From: DATBMY01 sp036554605 | GTDB taxonomy: Bacteria > Acidobacteriota > Blastocatellia > UBA7656 | NCBI GenBank assembly: GCA_036554605.1 | Contig: DATBMY010000160.1 | Location: forward strand, 1 to 28,872 | Direction: 5' to 3' | Length of the DNA stretch: 28,872 nt | In this document: positions 14,947 to 23,858 of the stretch, one piece after another | Position numbering within the stretch: position 1 is the stretch's first letter | How the letters are laid out: each line of letters opens with the position of its first letter | Notes under the pieces: generated by a model | Seen by the model: the letters and a program-made list of their open reading frames with translations, nothing else | The model's database searches: none | Told to the model about the DNA's origin: nothing | Translations under genes and position numbers: made by a program

Positions 14947-15249
14947 ATGAAATGTCCTGTATGCGTTGAAGAGTTGAAGATGACCGACAGGCAAGGAGTC
15001 GAAATTGATTACTGCCCCAAGTGCCGCGGCGTGTGGCTAGATCGCGGCGAACTCGATAAGATAATCGAGCGGTCAACGGCGGCGGTCGAATCGCGGCCTA
15101 AGGAGGATGAAGGCTACCGGCCTTTCGGATGGCGGGACGAGCCGCGCGAGTACGATCCGCAGCATAAGGATAAACGCAGGTACAGCGAGGACGAATATAA
15201 GCGCAGAAAGAAGAGATCTTTTCTCGAAGACATATTTGACTTTGACTGA
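14947..15249 (+). CDS. TFIIB-type zinc-ribbon protein with charged tail
   Basis: The 100-residue soluble protein opens with a zf-TFIIB-type ribbon: Cys3, Cys6, Cys23 and Cys26 (MKCPVCVEELK, then YCPKCRGVWLDRGELDKII). The CRGVWLDRGEL stretch is diagnostic of this family. The second half is extremely charged (KDKRRYSEDEYKRRKKR), ending in the acidic/aromatic FLEDIFDFD. Families of this kind are frequent but uncharacterised. GGAGAG lies seven bases ahead of the start. It is 16 bases after the small membrane protein, in the riboswitch-controlled cluster; a zinc-binding accessory factor would fit a metal-responsive unit. Confidence 0.88.
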   Translation: MKCPVCVEELKMTDRQGVEIDYCPKCRGVWLDRGELDKIIERSTAAVESRPKEDEGYRPFGWRDEPREYDPQHKDKRRYSEDEYKRRKKRSFLEDIFDFD

Positions 15250-15321
15250 TGTCTGGCAAACGCGCCACGGTGAGATGGCTTTGTGATAATAAAACTTTTC
15301 GGCTTACTTTAGATTGAGGCT

Positions 15322-16380
15322 ATGGACATACCCTTATTCCCTTTTGCTGAGTACTGGTGGTTTTACGCGGCCTTTAGCGGCTTCGTTCTTCTCTTGCTGG
15401 CGCTTGACCTTGGCGTATTTCATCGCAAGGCACACGTGGTGGGATTCCGCGAAGCGGCCATGTGGAGCGTAGTCTGGATCCTCCTTTCGCTGGCTTTCAA
15501 CTACCTCCTGTACCAGTACGCGCTGTGGAAGTTTCCCACGGACCCGCGCCTTATGGCGGTACCCGGCTTTGACGCCCATGCGGCCGCGGGCCGCGTAGCG
15601 CTTGAATTTCTCACCGGCTACATAGTCGAAAAGTCTCTCTCCGTAGACAACATATTTATTTTTGTTGTCGTCTTCAGCTATTTCAGAGTTCCGGCCAAGT
15701 ACCAGCACCGGGTGCTTTTCTACGGCATACTCGGGGCGCTCATTTTCCGCGCCATCTTTATTGCCATTGGCGCGGCTCTCATGCAGTACCACTGGGTGAT
15801 TATCGTCTTCGGCGTCTTTCTCATATTGACGGGCCTCAAGATGATGTTCACGCAGGAGAAAGAGATTGAGCCTGAAAAGAACCTGATCATTCGTCTGTTC
15901 CGCCGCATCGTGCCCGTGACGCATGAGATGCACGGCAAGAGTTTTTTCGTCAAAAGAGAGGGCCGCGTTTTCGCCACGCCGCTCTTTATGGGATTGCTCT
16001 TTTTAGAGATGACCGACATCGTATTCGCCGTCGACTCGGTGCCCGCGATCTTCGCCATTACAAGCGAGCCGCTTATTGTCTTTACGTCGAATATATTCGC
16101 CATACTGGGTCTTCGCGCAATGTATTTCCTGTTGGCGGGGGCCGTCGACAAGTTCCACCTGCTAAAGTATGGGCTCGCGTTCGTCTTGATATTCGTCGGT
16201 CTCAAGATGGTCTGGCTGAACGATCTGTATGGAGGCAAGTTCCCCATCGCTATCTCGCTAGGCATCATCGGCGGCACCATCGCCGCGTCGATCATCTTTT
16301 CGCTACTTTTTCCGAAGGCTGAATCGGAGGTTGCGCCGCCGGAGCAAGCCCCTGACGCCCATCAAGACGTGCTCAAGTAG
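15322..16380 (+). CDS. TerC/Alx family integral membrane metal exporter
   Basis: The 352-residue protein has about nine hydrophobic helices. The TerC acidic motifs are in place: LEFLTGYIVEKSLSVDNIFIF (Glu103 and Asp109 region) and LLFLEMTDIVFAVDSVPAIFA (Glu229, Asp232, Asp238), with the cytosolic loop EIEPEKNLIIRLFRR between the two halves. TerC proteins export Mn2+ or deliver it to secreted metalloenzymes, and they are among the commonest targets of the yybP-ykoY riboswitch. That supports reading 13680-16380 as one regulon. A 72-base gap separates it from the zinc-ribbon gene, and a weak TTAGAT just upstream of the ATG might give an extra promoter, so TerC could also be expressed independently. 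Confidence 0.93.
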   Translation: MDIPLFPFAEYWWFYAAFSGFVLLLLALDLGVFHRKAHVVGFREAAMWSVVWILLSLAFNYLLYQYALWKFPTDPRLMAVPGFDAHAAAGRVALEFLTGYIVEKSLSVDNIFIFVVVFSYFRVPAKYQHRVLFYGILGALIFRAIFIAIGAALMQYHWVIIVFGVFLILTGLKMMFTQEKEIEPEKNLIIRLFRRIVPVTHEMHGKSFFVKREGRVFATPLFMGLLFLEMTDIVFAVDSVPAIFAITSEPLIVFTSNIFAILGLRAMYFLLAGAVDKFHLLKYGLAFVLIFVGLKMVWLNDLYGGKFPIAISLGIIGGTIAASIIFSLLFPKAESEVAPPEQAPDAHQDVLK

Positions 16381-16408
16381 AAGCAAGGGAGGTTGGTGAC
16401 ATCGGCCC

Positions 16409-17350
16409 GTGAGTGACAATGTGAGCAAGCCGCCGGTTGTGCCCGTTGTCGTAGGCCCCACCGCATCAGGCAAAAGCGACCTTGGAATAAGACTCGCCCG
16501 CGCTATTAATGGTGAGATCGTCAACCTCGACTCGGTTCAGGTCTATCGCGGCATATACGTGGCGACGGCCAAAGTTCCGCCCGAAGAGCAACAGGGCGTG
16601 CCCCATCATCTTATTGATATAGTCGAGCCGACCGAAAACTTTACCGCCGGGGATTTTGCGCGCGTCGGTGCGGCAGCTATAAGCGATATAGAGTCTCGGG
16701 GCCGCGTCGCCATCCTGGTAGGCGGCACGGGCTTTTATCTGCGGGCGCTGGTGAGGCCGCTCTTTGAAGGGCCTGAGACCGATCTGAAGCTGCGAGGGCG
16801 ACTCATGAATCTGCGCGAGCGGCGCGGCGCCCAGCACCTGCACCGCATGCTCAGTCGTCTCGACCCGAGTTCGGCGTCGCGCATAAGCCCGCGCGACTGG
16901 TCGCGCACAATGCGGGCGCTCGAAGTATACTTTCAGACCGGGCGCAGGCTGTCGGAGGCGCAGCCTCGCACGCCGCCTCCGCCCGAGATCGCGGCCCGCG
17001 TACGGGTGATCGCGCTCAACCCGCCGCGCAAGGCACTCTACGAGAAGATAAACCGCCGGGCCGAATTAATGTTTGAGCGCGGGCTGGTCGAAGAAGTCCT
17101 CTCTTTGATCGAATCAGGTATCCCGCCCGATGCGAAGGCGTTTCAAGCACACGGCTACAGGCGCGTCGTCGAATACTTGCAGGGCAAGCGCGCTCGCGAA
17201 GACGCGCTCAATCAGATGAAGCTCGACACGCGCCACTATGCAAAACGCCAGCTTACATGGTGGCGAAGCTGGCCCGGCGTGAAATGGATATATCGCTTTG
17301 GAGATGAGCAGGAGGCGTTCGAAGAGGCAGCGGCTCACCTTGGCCTTTAG
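16409..17350 (+). CDS. miaA: tRNA dimethylallyltransferase MiaA
   Basis: The enzyme transfers a dimethylallyl group from DMAPP to N6 of A37 in tRNAs reading UNN codons. Visible motifs are the P-loop GPTASGKS (16-23), DSVQVYRG (41-48, the usual DSMQVY with Val in place of Met), HHLIDIVEP, the insertion loop AGDFARVGAAAI, VGGTGFYLRAL and the C-terminal HYAKRQLTWWR substrate-binding stretch. Its 313 residues are the family norm. The GTG start at 16409 is uncertain: AGGGAGG at 16386-16392 is rather far away, and an in-frame GTG follows at 16421. It begins 28 bases after TerC and is probably read through from that gene. Confidence 0.95.
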   Translation: MSDNVSKPPVVPVVVGPTASGKSDLGIRLARAINGEIVNLDSVQVYRGIYVATAKVPPEEQQGVPHHLIDIVEPTENFTAGDFARVGAAAISDIESRGRVAILVGGTGFYLRALVRPLFEGPETDLKLRGRLMNLRERRGAQHLHRMLSRLDPSSASRISPRDWSRTMRALEVYFQTGRRLSEAQPRTPPPPEIAARVRVIALNPPRKALYEKINRRAELMFERGLVEEVLSLIESGIPPDAKAFQAHGYRRVVEYLQGKRAREDALNQMKLDTRHYAKRQLTWWRSWPGVKWIYRFGDEQEAFEEAAAHLGL

Positions 17351-17469
17351 TAACGCTTTAGCCTGAAGGGCGGCAAGCCTGGCAATAGCTTTTCACATGG
17401 TCGCGCTTTGGAGTTATTATTAATCGAATCTTCGATAAGAATGGCGCGCTCGCTGCCGCCGGTCTCACT

Positions 17470-18633
17470 ATGGCTTTCAAGCGACAAAGAATGCTCTGGG
17501 CCCTTGTCGTCGGCGGATGGACCCTGATCGGCCTTACCTTCACGCTCAACTACTACATCTTCGCCGGGACTTACGTCGCGATATTCAAGCAGCCGCCGAC
17601 CCTGAGCGAGATGCTTATTTGGGAGCTGCCATACTGGCTGCTGTGGGCAGCGCTATCCCCGATAATATTCTGGATCACGCGCCGATTCAGCTTTGATCGC
17701 GGTCAAAGGCTTCGAAGCGCCGGCGCGCATATGCTCGGGTGCCTGTTACTGTCGGTCGGTCACCGCGCCGTCTATCTGCTTATCGGATGGCTCCTTCATG
17801 TGGCCGTCTATCACCGTCTCTCGTCGCTATCGGAGGTCTATAATTTCCTATTCTTCTTCAATCTGCCAACCGGCTTTATGAGCTACGCGACAGTACTGCT
17901 TGTCAGCTACGTCATAGATTATTACCGGCGCTATGAGGAAGAGGAGCTGAAGATATCAAAGCTGAAGACCGAGCTTGCCGAAGCGCAGCTGCGGATGACA
18001 CAGGCACAGCTTCAAGCTTTAAAGATGCAGCTTCAGCCCCATTTTCTTTTCAACACGCTTAATTCGATCTCGGCGCTTCTGGAAGAAGATGTGGAAGCGG
18101 CCGACGAGATGATAGCGCGGCTTGGAGACTTCCTGCGCATGACGCTGGAAAACTCGGGCGCCGAGGAAGTGACGCTTCAGGAGGAGCTCGAGTTCCTGCG
18201 CTGCTATCTTGAAATAGAGAGCGTGCGTTTTAATGACCGGCTTACGGTGAATATGGATATAGAGCCGGAGGCGCTCGATGCGCGGGTCCCGAACCTGATC
18301 CTGCAACCCATAGTGGAAAACGCCATACGGCACGCTGTTGCCTCGCGCGCGGGCGCGGGCCGTATAGAGATTCGCGCGCGGCGCGAATCAAACAAGCTGA
18401 GTTTGTCGGTGAGGGATGATGGGCCGGGTCTTTCTCTCGCCGCTTCGACGGGCGCTCGCGCGAGGGAAGGCATTGGGCTTGCCAATACTCGCGCCCGGCT
18501 CGAACAACTCTATAAAGGCTCGCACAGTTTCGATATGTGCGACGCGCGCGGCGGCGGGTTGCAAGTGACGGTCGAGATTCCTTTCGAAGACGCAAGCAGG
18601 GCAAGAGAGAAACTCGAAGCGATAACCGCATGA
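17470..18633 (+). CDS. LytS/YehU-type sensor histidine kinase
   Basis: The 387-residue kinase has four hydrophobic segments in residues ~10-150 and then a coiled-coil-like helix (YEEEELKISKLKTELAEAQLRMTQAQLQ split over about 155-185). The His_kinase domain with phospho-acceptor His191 follows (QLQPHFLFNTLNSI), then a HATPase_c domain with N-box QPIVENAIRHA (279-289), G1 DDGPG (316-320) and G2 GIGLANTRARL (334-344). The four-helix membrane sensor suggests a membrane-associated signal, otherwise unknown. Its stop overlaps the regulator start as ATGA, so the pair is translationally coupled. No clear Shine-Dalgarno precedes the ATG. Confidence 0.93.
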   Translation: MAFKRQRMLWALVVGGWTLIGLTFTLNYYIFAGTYVAIFKQPPTLSEMLIWELPYWLLWAALSPIIFWITRRFSFDRGQRLRSAGAHMLGCLLLSVGHRAVYLLIGWLLHVAVYHRLSSLSEVYNFLFFFNLPTGFMSYATVLLVSYVIDYYRRYEEEELKISKLKTELAEAQLRMTQAQLQALKMQLQPHFLFNTLNSISALLEEDVEAADEMIARLGDFLRMTLENSGAEEVTLQEELEFLRCYLEIESVRFNDRLTVNMDIEPEALDARVPNLILQPIVENAIRHAVASRAGAGRIEIRARRESNKLSLSVRDDGPGLSLAASTGARAREGIGLANTRARLEQLYKGSHSFDMCDARGGGLQVTVEIPFEDASRAREKLEAITA

Positions 18634-19409
18634 CGAATGGCAGAAAGATACGCGCCGTAATCGTCGACGACGAGCCGCTTGCCCGCCGTCGCATAAGACG
18701 CATGCTGGCTGCCGATACCGAAATAGAGATTATTGAAGACTGCTCGAACGGGCGTGAAGCCATCGAAGTTATCGGCAAGAATAACCCCGATCTTGTTTTT
18801 CTTGACGTTCAGATGCCAGAAGTCGACGGGTTCGCGGTCCTTCAAGCGATCAGCCCTGAAAAGATGCCGCTCGTGATATTCGTGACCGCGTTCGACAGGT
18901 ACGCGATAAAAGCATTCGAGGTTTATGCTCTGGATTACCTGTTAAAGCCCTTCGACCGGCAAAGGTTCGAGAAATCTCTCCAGCGTGCAAAATCGAGACT
19001 TATGAGCGAGCGCGCCGGCGACCTCGGCCAGCGCGCTTTATCGTTGCTGGAGGAGTTAAAAGCCAGGTCGAGCCATATCGAGCGGCTGGTAATTAAATCG
19101 GGCGGGCGTGCTTTCTTCTTAAAGATCGATGAGATTGATTGGATCGAGGCTGAGGGCAAGTACGTGCGGCTTCATGTGGGAAAGGAGTCCTATCTGCTCA
19201 GAGAGGCCATAAGCAGCCTCGAAGCCCAGCTGGACCCTAAGAGGTTCCCGCGCATCCACCGCTCATCTATAGTGAACATCGAACGCATAAGAGAACTGCA
19301 GCCGTGGTTTCATAATGAATACCGGGTGATACTGCGTGATGGGACCGAGCTGATGTTGAGCCGCAGCTTCCGAAAAAAACTGGGCGAGCTGCTCGGAAGC
19401 GCGCTTTGA
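18630..19409 (+). CDS. LytTR-family response regulator
   Basis: The 259-residue partner of the preceding kinase has a receiver domain at 7-120 with Asp59 (FLDVQMP) and Lys107 (LLKPF), and a LytTR DNA-binding domain at about 151-253 (VIKSGGRAFFLKIDEIDWIEAEGKYVRLH, then FPRIHRSSIVNIERI; broken here by region only). The ATG at 18630 overlaps the kinase stop by four bases; an upstream in-frame ATG at 18537 lies inside the kinase gene and is not preferred. Such pairs regulate cell-surface, autolysis or virulence genes in other bacteria. No LytTR target can be named here. Confidence 0.94.
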   Translation: MTNGRKIRAVIVDDEPLARRRIRRMLAADTEIEIIEDCSNGREAIEVIGKNNPDLVFLDVQMPEVDGFAVLQAISPEKMPLVIFVTAFDRYAIKAFEVYALDYLLKPFDRQRFEKSLQRAKSRLMSERAGDLGQRALSLLEELKARSSHIERLVIKSGGRAFFLKIDEIDWIEAEGKYVRLHVGKESYLLREAISSLEAQLDPKRFPRIHRSSIVNIERIRELQPWFHNEYRVILRDGTELMLSRSFRKKLGELLGSAL

Positions 19410-19436
19410 CATTCGCGATTCGCACTTGCTTGCGTG

Positions 19437-19471
19437 TGGTAATATGAAAAGCGTTTGAAGAATCGCGATTC
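19437..19471 (+). promoter_or_regulatory. Extended -10 promoter and 12-bp palindrome ahead of the HD-domain gene
   Basis: TGGTAATAT (19437-19445) matches an extended -10. Downstream of the expected start, GAATCGCGATTC (19460-19471) is a perfect 12-bp palindrome just before the ribosome-binding region, a possible operator. A related half, ATTCGCGATTCG, occurs at 19411-19422. Confidence 0.45.
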
Positions 19472-19485
19472 AGGCAGGTAAGAAA

Positions 19486-20799
19486 GTGGCTCAACGCAAC
19501 TATAGGGATCCGCTTCACAACATCATATCGCTCAACGAGCGGGTTGCCGAAGACCGCATAATAGTTGATCTGGTAGATTCCGCCGAATTCCAACGTCTGC
19601 GACGAATAAAGCAACTGGGACTCGCGCTGTTCACGTACCAGGGCGCGGAGCATAGTCGCTTCACTCACTCGATAGGGGTGATGCACCTGATGACGCGGGC
19701 GCTCGACTTGCTTGGCAAGCATCATCCGATCAGCGAAGAGGCGCGCATTGTTGGCCGCGCCGGCGCGTTGCTTCATGACCTGGGGCATGGACCATTCTCG
19801 CATGTCATGGAGAAAGTATTCCGCTTTCATCACGAAGACTGGACCTGCCGCATAGTTCTCGATCGATCGACGGAAGTCAATCGGGTACTGCGGGCATTTG
19901 ATAAAGAGCTTCCTGAAAAGATCGCCTCGCTTTACAAGCGCAATTACTCGCCAGCTTTCGTCTCTCAACTCGTCTCGTCGCAGCTCGACTGCGACCGCAT
20001 GGACTATCTGCTGCGCGACTCTCTGATGACCGGAGCGAAGTATGGCATATACGATCTTGAATGGGTGTTGCACGCGCTCAGGATTGATGAAAGGACTGAC
20101 CGCGTGTATGTCGAATCGAAAGGGCTCTACGCAGTCGAGGAGTACCTGCAGGCCCGCTACTACATGTTCCGGCAGGTCTATTTTCACCGCACACTGAGAT
20201 CGGCCGAGGCGGTGCTGGTGTCAACTCTCAAGCGCGCGCGCCAGTTGATAACGCGCGACGAATTGAAGTTTCGCATGCGCGATTCCGTGTTTGAGAAGAT
20301 GCTTATGGGCGAAGAGGTCTCGACTCAGGAGTATCTGCAGATCGATGACACGGATCTGACATTCCATCTGAAGCAGTGGGAACACGAGGCGGACTCGACG
20401 CTTTCGGACCTTGCAAGGCGATTCATAGACCGAAAACTCTTCAAAGCCATGGATATGAGCCTGACCGGCGAGGCGCGAGGGAAGTTCTGGTCGCAAGCGG
20501 AGCAGATAGTCCGGCGCGCGGGATATGAGCCCGAGTTTTACCTCATCATGGACAGGGCGGGCGATGTGCCTTATTACGGTTATTACTCGCCGGTGGATGT
20601 TGATCCGGGGAGCTTGATTTATATCGAAAGCGACGGGGCGCAGGGTGAAATCCGCGAGATCAGCGAAGTATCGGAAGCGGTTCGCGGCCTGCGCGGTTAC
20701 AGCATTGACCGGGTCTGTTTCCCCGCCGAAGTTATGGATGAGCTAACGGCGCTCTTTCGCGAATGCAATGATGAGGCGCGCGCAAGCAACGCTTTATAG
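19486..20799 (+). CDS. HD-domain phosphohydrolase (SAMHD1/YdhJ-like)
   Basis: The 437-residue protein belongs to the HD superfamily with the dGTPase-like arrangement: RDPLHNIISL at the start, His61 (RFTHSIGV), the His97-Asp98 pair (LLHDLGHGPFSH) and Asp168 (SQLDCDRMDYLLRDS). These four residues are the expected metal ligands. Members hydrolyse deoxynucleotides or other phosphoesters; the exact substrate here is not decided by sequence. It starts with GTG after AGGTAAG and is followed by an intrinsic terminator, so it is a single-gene unit. Confidence 0.9.
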   Translation: MAQRNYRDPLHNIISLNERVAEDRIIVDLVDSAEFQRLRRIKQLGLALFTYQGAEHSRFTHSIGVMHLMTRALDLLGKHHPISEEARIVGRAGALLHDLGHGPFSHVMEKVFRFHHEDWTCRIVLDRSTEVNRVLRAFDKELPEKIASLYKRNYSPAFVSQLVSSQLDCDRMDYLLRDSLMTGAKYGIYDLEWVLHALRIDERTDRVYVESKGLYAVEEYLQARYYMFRQVYFHRTLRSAEAVLVSTLKRARQLITRDELKFRMRDSVFEKMLMGEEVSTQEYLQIDDTDLTFHLKQWEHEADSTLSDLARRFIDRKLFKAMDMSLTGEARGKFWSQAEQIVRRAGYEPEFYLIMDRAGDVPYYGYYSPVDVDPGSLIYIESDGAQGEIREISEVSEAVRGLRGYSIDRVCFPAEVMDELTALFRECNDEARASNAL

Positions 20800-20830
20800 C
20801 CAGCGACTCGAATCAAGCAACAGCAAGCAA

Positions 20831-20874
20831 GGCCGCGAGACGTATTGCTGATATCTCGCGGCCCTATTTTTCTT
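20831..20874 (+). terminator. Intrinsic terminator of the HD-domain gene
   Basis: GGCCGCGAGA (20831-20840) pairs perfectly with TCTCGCGGCC (20854-20863), followed by a T-rich run (20865-20874). It lies between converging genes and may serve the plus strand only. Confidence 0.85.
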
Positions 20875-21015
20875 GATAGTTTTACGAAGCCTTAAACGGA
20901 AGCTTGAGCGCCTGGTTCGATTTCGCTCGTTCGTCACCTCGTAGCAGTGACAGTAGCGACTATACAGCAAAAAGAGATTGAGTCAATTCCCCAGGCGGGT
21001 GCTTTTGCCGAAAGG

Positions 21016-22785
21016 TTATTGATCTCCCGTAGGGGGCCTTTGAAACCTTGTAAGCACGTCTTTAAACTGTTCGGCATCGGGGCGCGAGCTCTTAAAGTTC
21101 TCTTTTTTGCCCACGGCCTCCAGCATAAAGCCCTCTTTCTCTACCCTTATCCCGACGCCCATCAAGCTATAAGAATAGGGATGTTCTTTGCTGTCAAAGC
21201 GCACGCCGTTCGAGTTAACCGTCAGCGTGCCGCTGCAAGAACCTTTGAGCTTGCCGTGAAGGTGCCTGACATGAATGGTAAAGGGGACCGGTTCGGCCGC
21301 CTTTGCCCGCTGATCTCTCTCTATCTTCCCAATCTTGTCATTCAGCTTATCGACCGAATAAAGAGTGCTTCCGCCCAGCGCGCGCGCTTTCTTGTAAAGA
21401 TCGAGAGCGGTCGAAGTCTGGCCTCGCTGTGATGCTATATCTCCGAGTGCGCCTATCGAAGAACGATAGGCTTCATCATCTTTCGGGTCGAAAGCTCGGA
21501 AGTAGTTCGCCGCTTTATCAATCTGCCCGATCATCATATAGGAATGTGCGAGCGCAAACCTTACATCAGCAGAGGTATGGCCATGTAATACGGCATATTC
21601 GAGGTCAGCAATCGCCGGGCGGAAATCCCCGTCTCGGTATTCTTTCAGACCCTGTTCCCGACGAAGCCTGGGATCATTCTCTCTGGCAATCTCATCCCGT
21701 TTTTCCTTGAAGCTCTCCAGCAACCCGTAAAGCTGCAGGTCCTGCGGGTAGAGCTGAAGAGCTCGCTCTAATTCCCTGGTCACTTTATCAACATCCGTGC
21801 GTCGGCCCAGATTACTTATAACCTCATCGCGCAGTGTTTGCGCCTCCGTATTAGCGCGATCGATCGCGAGGACTTGCCTCGCATAATAATAGGCGCTGCC
21901 GCTCGACGGCTCGAGTAGATTACCGAGTCGCAGCGCCTCATATCCCTTCCTTGTGAAGTCGACAATTTTCTGATTGCCCTGCGATTTAATCTGATTAGTC
22001 AATTCGGTAGCCGCCGAGTAGACTTCCCTGTCGTCCGGGAAATGTAGCAAAAGCACCTCATACAGATCCCGCGCCTGGGCTATGTCGCCGCGCGCGCGCG
22101 CCGCTTGCGCATTTTGATGCAGCTGCTTGCGTATGCTCTCTTTCATATCAAGAGCAAACTGGTTGGTGCTGTCATAGGTAAGAATGTCCGCAACATACTT
22201 CAGCGCGCTTTCATCATTAGGCGCCCAGTACTTGCCGAGGTCAAAAGCGGCCTTTGCCTGTTCCTGGTAATAGACAATGGCTTGCTCAGGGGACATCCCA
22301 CTGGGCCGCAGGGCTTTGAGAGTATATTCAAACCTGTGCTGGGGTTCCGTTACGCTTATGACTTCACTTATCGGCTCGAAACCTTCTTTTGTGATCGTCA
22401 GGTCGAAAGCACCCCAGGGCAGCTGCTCTATCTTGACCGGAGAGTGGCCATAGCTTTTCGAGTTCAGCGTTATCTCGGCGCCGGAAGGAACGGTATATAT
22501 GACCAGCTCATCGACAGTTGAGGGATTTCTTGACAGCAGGTATATGCCGACGGCGGCAAGCAAAGCAAGCAAGACCGCGAAGCCTACGGCAAGCATCCAC
22601 CACCGGGTGCCGATTCTTCGCTCGCTCAGCCTACGTTTCTGGACGTCCGATACGACAGGCATATTCGATCTGCCGGGCTGGCTGACCTCTAACCCGGCAG
22701 AACTATTCTCGACAACCACCACATCGGGGTTGCGGCTTATGTCGGAACGCTCAATCTGGTCGCTTTCCGGCTCGCTTAAGAACAT
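21016..22785 (-). CDS. PEGA-domain, TPR-repeat membrane protein
   Basis: The 589-residue protein has an N-terminal cytosolic segment (1-60), one membrane helix (about 63-85), a PEGA domain (about 94-158: VDELVIYTVPSGAEITLNSK, then SPVKIEQLPWGAFDLTI) and TPR-like helices to about 490. The C-terminal ~80 residues (FTIHVRHLHGKLKGSC, NGVRFDSKEH, YSLMGVGIRV) look like a PH/GRAM-type beta domain, also seen at the end of other acidobacterial PEGA/TPR proteins. Its ATG lies three bases after the stop of the flavoprotein gene and has no clear Shine-Dalgarno, which suggests translational coupling. It probably scaffolds an extracytoplasmic or envelope complex; its role is unknown. Confidence 0.88.
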   Translation of the reverse strand: MFLSEPESDQIERSDISRNPDVVVVENSSAGLEVSQPGRSNMPVVSDVQKRRLSERRIGTRWWMLAVGFAVLLALLAAVGIYLLSRNPSTVDELVIYTVPSGAEITLNSKSYGHSPVKIEQLPWGAFDLTITKEGFEPISEVISVTEPQHRFEYTLKALRPSGMSPEQAIVYYQEQAKAAFDLGKYWAPNDESALKYVADILTYDSTNQFALDMKESIRKQLHQNAQAARARGDIAQARDLYEVLLLHFPDDREVYSAATELTNQIKSQGNQKIVDFTRKGYEALRLGNLLEPSSGSAYYYARQVLAIDRANTEAQTLRDEVISNLGRRTDVDKVTRELERALQLYPQDLQLYGLLESFKEKRDEIARENDPRLRREQGLKEYRDGDFRPAIADLEYAVLHGHTSADVRFALAHSYMMIGQIDKAANYFRAFDPKDDEAYRSSIGALGDIASQRGQTSTALDLYKKARALGGSTLYSVDKLNDKIGKIERDQRAKAAEPVPFTIHVRHLHGKLKGSCSGTLTVNSNGVRFDSKEHPYSYSLMGVGIRVEKEGFMLEAVGKKENFKSSRPDAEQFKDVLTRFQRPPTGDQ

Positions 22786-22788
22786 AGC

Positions 22789-23826
22789 TTAAGTCGCAAG
22801 CAAGACTCTGTTGCTAGAATCAGAGACGCTTGACGCGATATAGTCTACTACCTGACGGCCGTCTTCGATAGCCTTTTTCATATGCAACTCGCGCGTGAGA
22901 TGACCGGCGACGTAAAGCCCCGGCACCGTGGTCTCATGCGTGATCGGATCATATACAGGCCTGCCGTCTGGCGCTATCTCAGCGCCAGCCTGTTCGAGCA
23001 GATGAGTATCAGGGTCTGCTCCGATCAATGCAAAAATGTGATCACACGGAACCTCGATTATTTCCTCCGACAAATAGCGCGCCTCCTGGCGCAGCCTTAG
23101 TAAGGCCGAGTCCGGAAGTATATCAAGAATCTCCGAGGAAGTTATTACATTTAACTTGCCTTCGGACGCGGCACGGTCCAAAGGCTCCCGCACCCAGGGT
23201 TTTATCTTTGCGCTGGCTCTATGGTTTAACGCGCCGACCGAATCGTTATCAACCTCCGCGTCAAGTGAAGCGCGCCGCAGTGAAAGCGTGACCTTTGCGC
23301 CGGACTCAACAAGAAAGATTGCTGCCTCGGCCGCGGAGTTTCCGCCCCCTATTATAAGTACATTCTTAAAAGCGTAAGGATGAGCCTCCGAAAAACGGTA
23401 AGAGACTCGCGATTCGGATTCTCCAGGCACATTGAGTTTACGCTGGCGACCAAATCCACCGACGGCCATTAGCAGAGTCCGGGTCCCGTAATGACCTTTA
23501 TTCGTCTTGACCGAGAACCCTCCTTCAATTGCGCTTATCCGACCGACCTGCTCAGAAGTATTGATATAGAGTTGCTCACGCGTGGCTACGTCTATGTAAT
23601 GAGCAAGCGTCTGTTCGCGCGTCGGTTTTCTATCCAGGGGCAATGCGTGAGGTTCGAGCTCCACCTCATCAGGCGAGGAAAAGAGCCTTCGGGCTATGGG
23701 ATAGTTGTAGACAGTGTTAGCGATCACGCCCTTTTCGATAACAAGGTATTTGAGAGAATGGCGTTTAGCCGAAAGCGCGGCCGAAAGCCCCGCCGGGCCG
23801 CCACCAATGATAATGAGATCGTACAT
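22789..23826 (-). CDS. YpdA-like FAD/NAD(P)-dependent oxidoreductase
   Basis: The 345-residue flavoprotein has the FAD-binding GGGPAGLSAA (8-17), a central NAD(P)-binding GGGNSAAEAAIFL (160-172) and the C-terminal FAD contact PGLYVAGHLT (302-311). The layout is that of the thioredoxin-reductase/YpdA group, but no redox-active CxxC pair is present; the only visible cysteine, Cys261, stands alone in VPCDHIF. It is therefore better described as YpdA-like, as in bacillithiol disulfide reductases, than as a thioredoxin reductase. The substrate is unknown. It is the first gene of a tightly coupled pair with the PEGA/TPR gene and has a good promoter at 23859-23887. Confidence 0.9.
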   Translation of the reverse strand: MYDLIIIGGGPAGLSAALSAKRHSLKYLVIEKGVIANTVYNYPIARRLFSSPDEVELEPHALPLDRKPTREQTLAHYIDVATREQLYINTSEQVGRISAIEGGFSVKTNKGHYGTRTLLMAVGGFGRQRKLNVPGESESRVSYRFSEAHPYAFKNVLIIGGGNSAAEAAIFLVESGAKVTLSLRRASLDAEVDNDSVGALNHRASAKIKPWVREPLDRAASEGKLNVITSSEILDILPDSALLRLRQEARYLSEEIIEVPCDHIFALIGADPDTHLLEQAGAEIAPDGRPVYDPITHETTVPGLYVAGHLTRELHMKKAIEDGRQVVDYIASSVSDSSNRVLLAT

Positions 23827-23858
23827 TTTTAGATCGCCTGCCTCAGACTGCTCACTAA

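Noticed and set aside
18537..18629. N-terminal extension of the LytTR regulator
   Set aside because: It lies inside the kinase coding sequence and is Arg-rich; the receiver domain begins right after the ATG at 18630, which overlaps the kinase stop.
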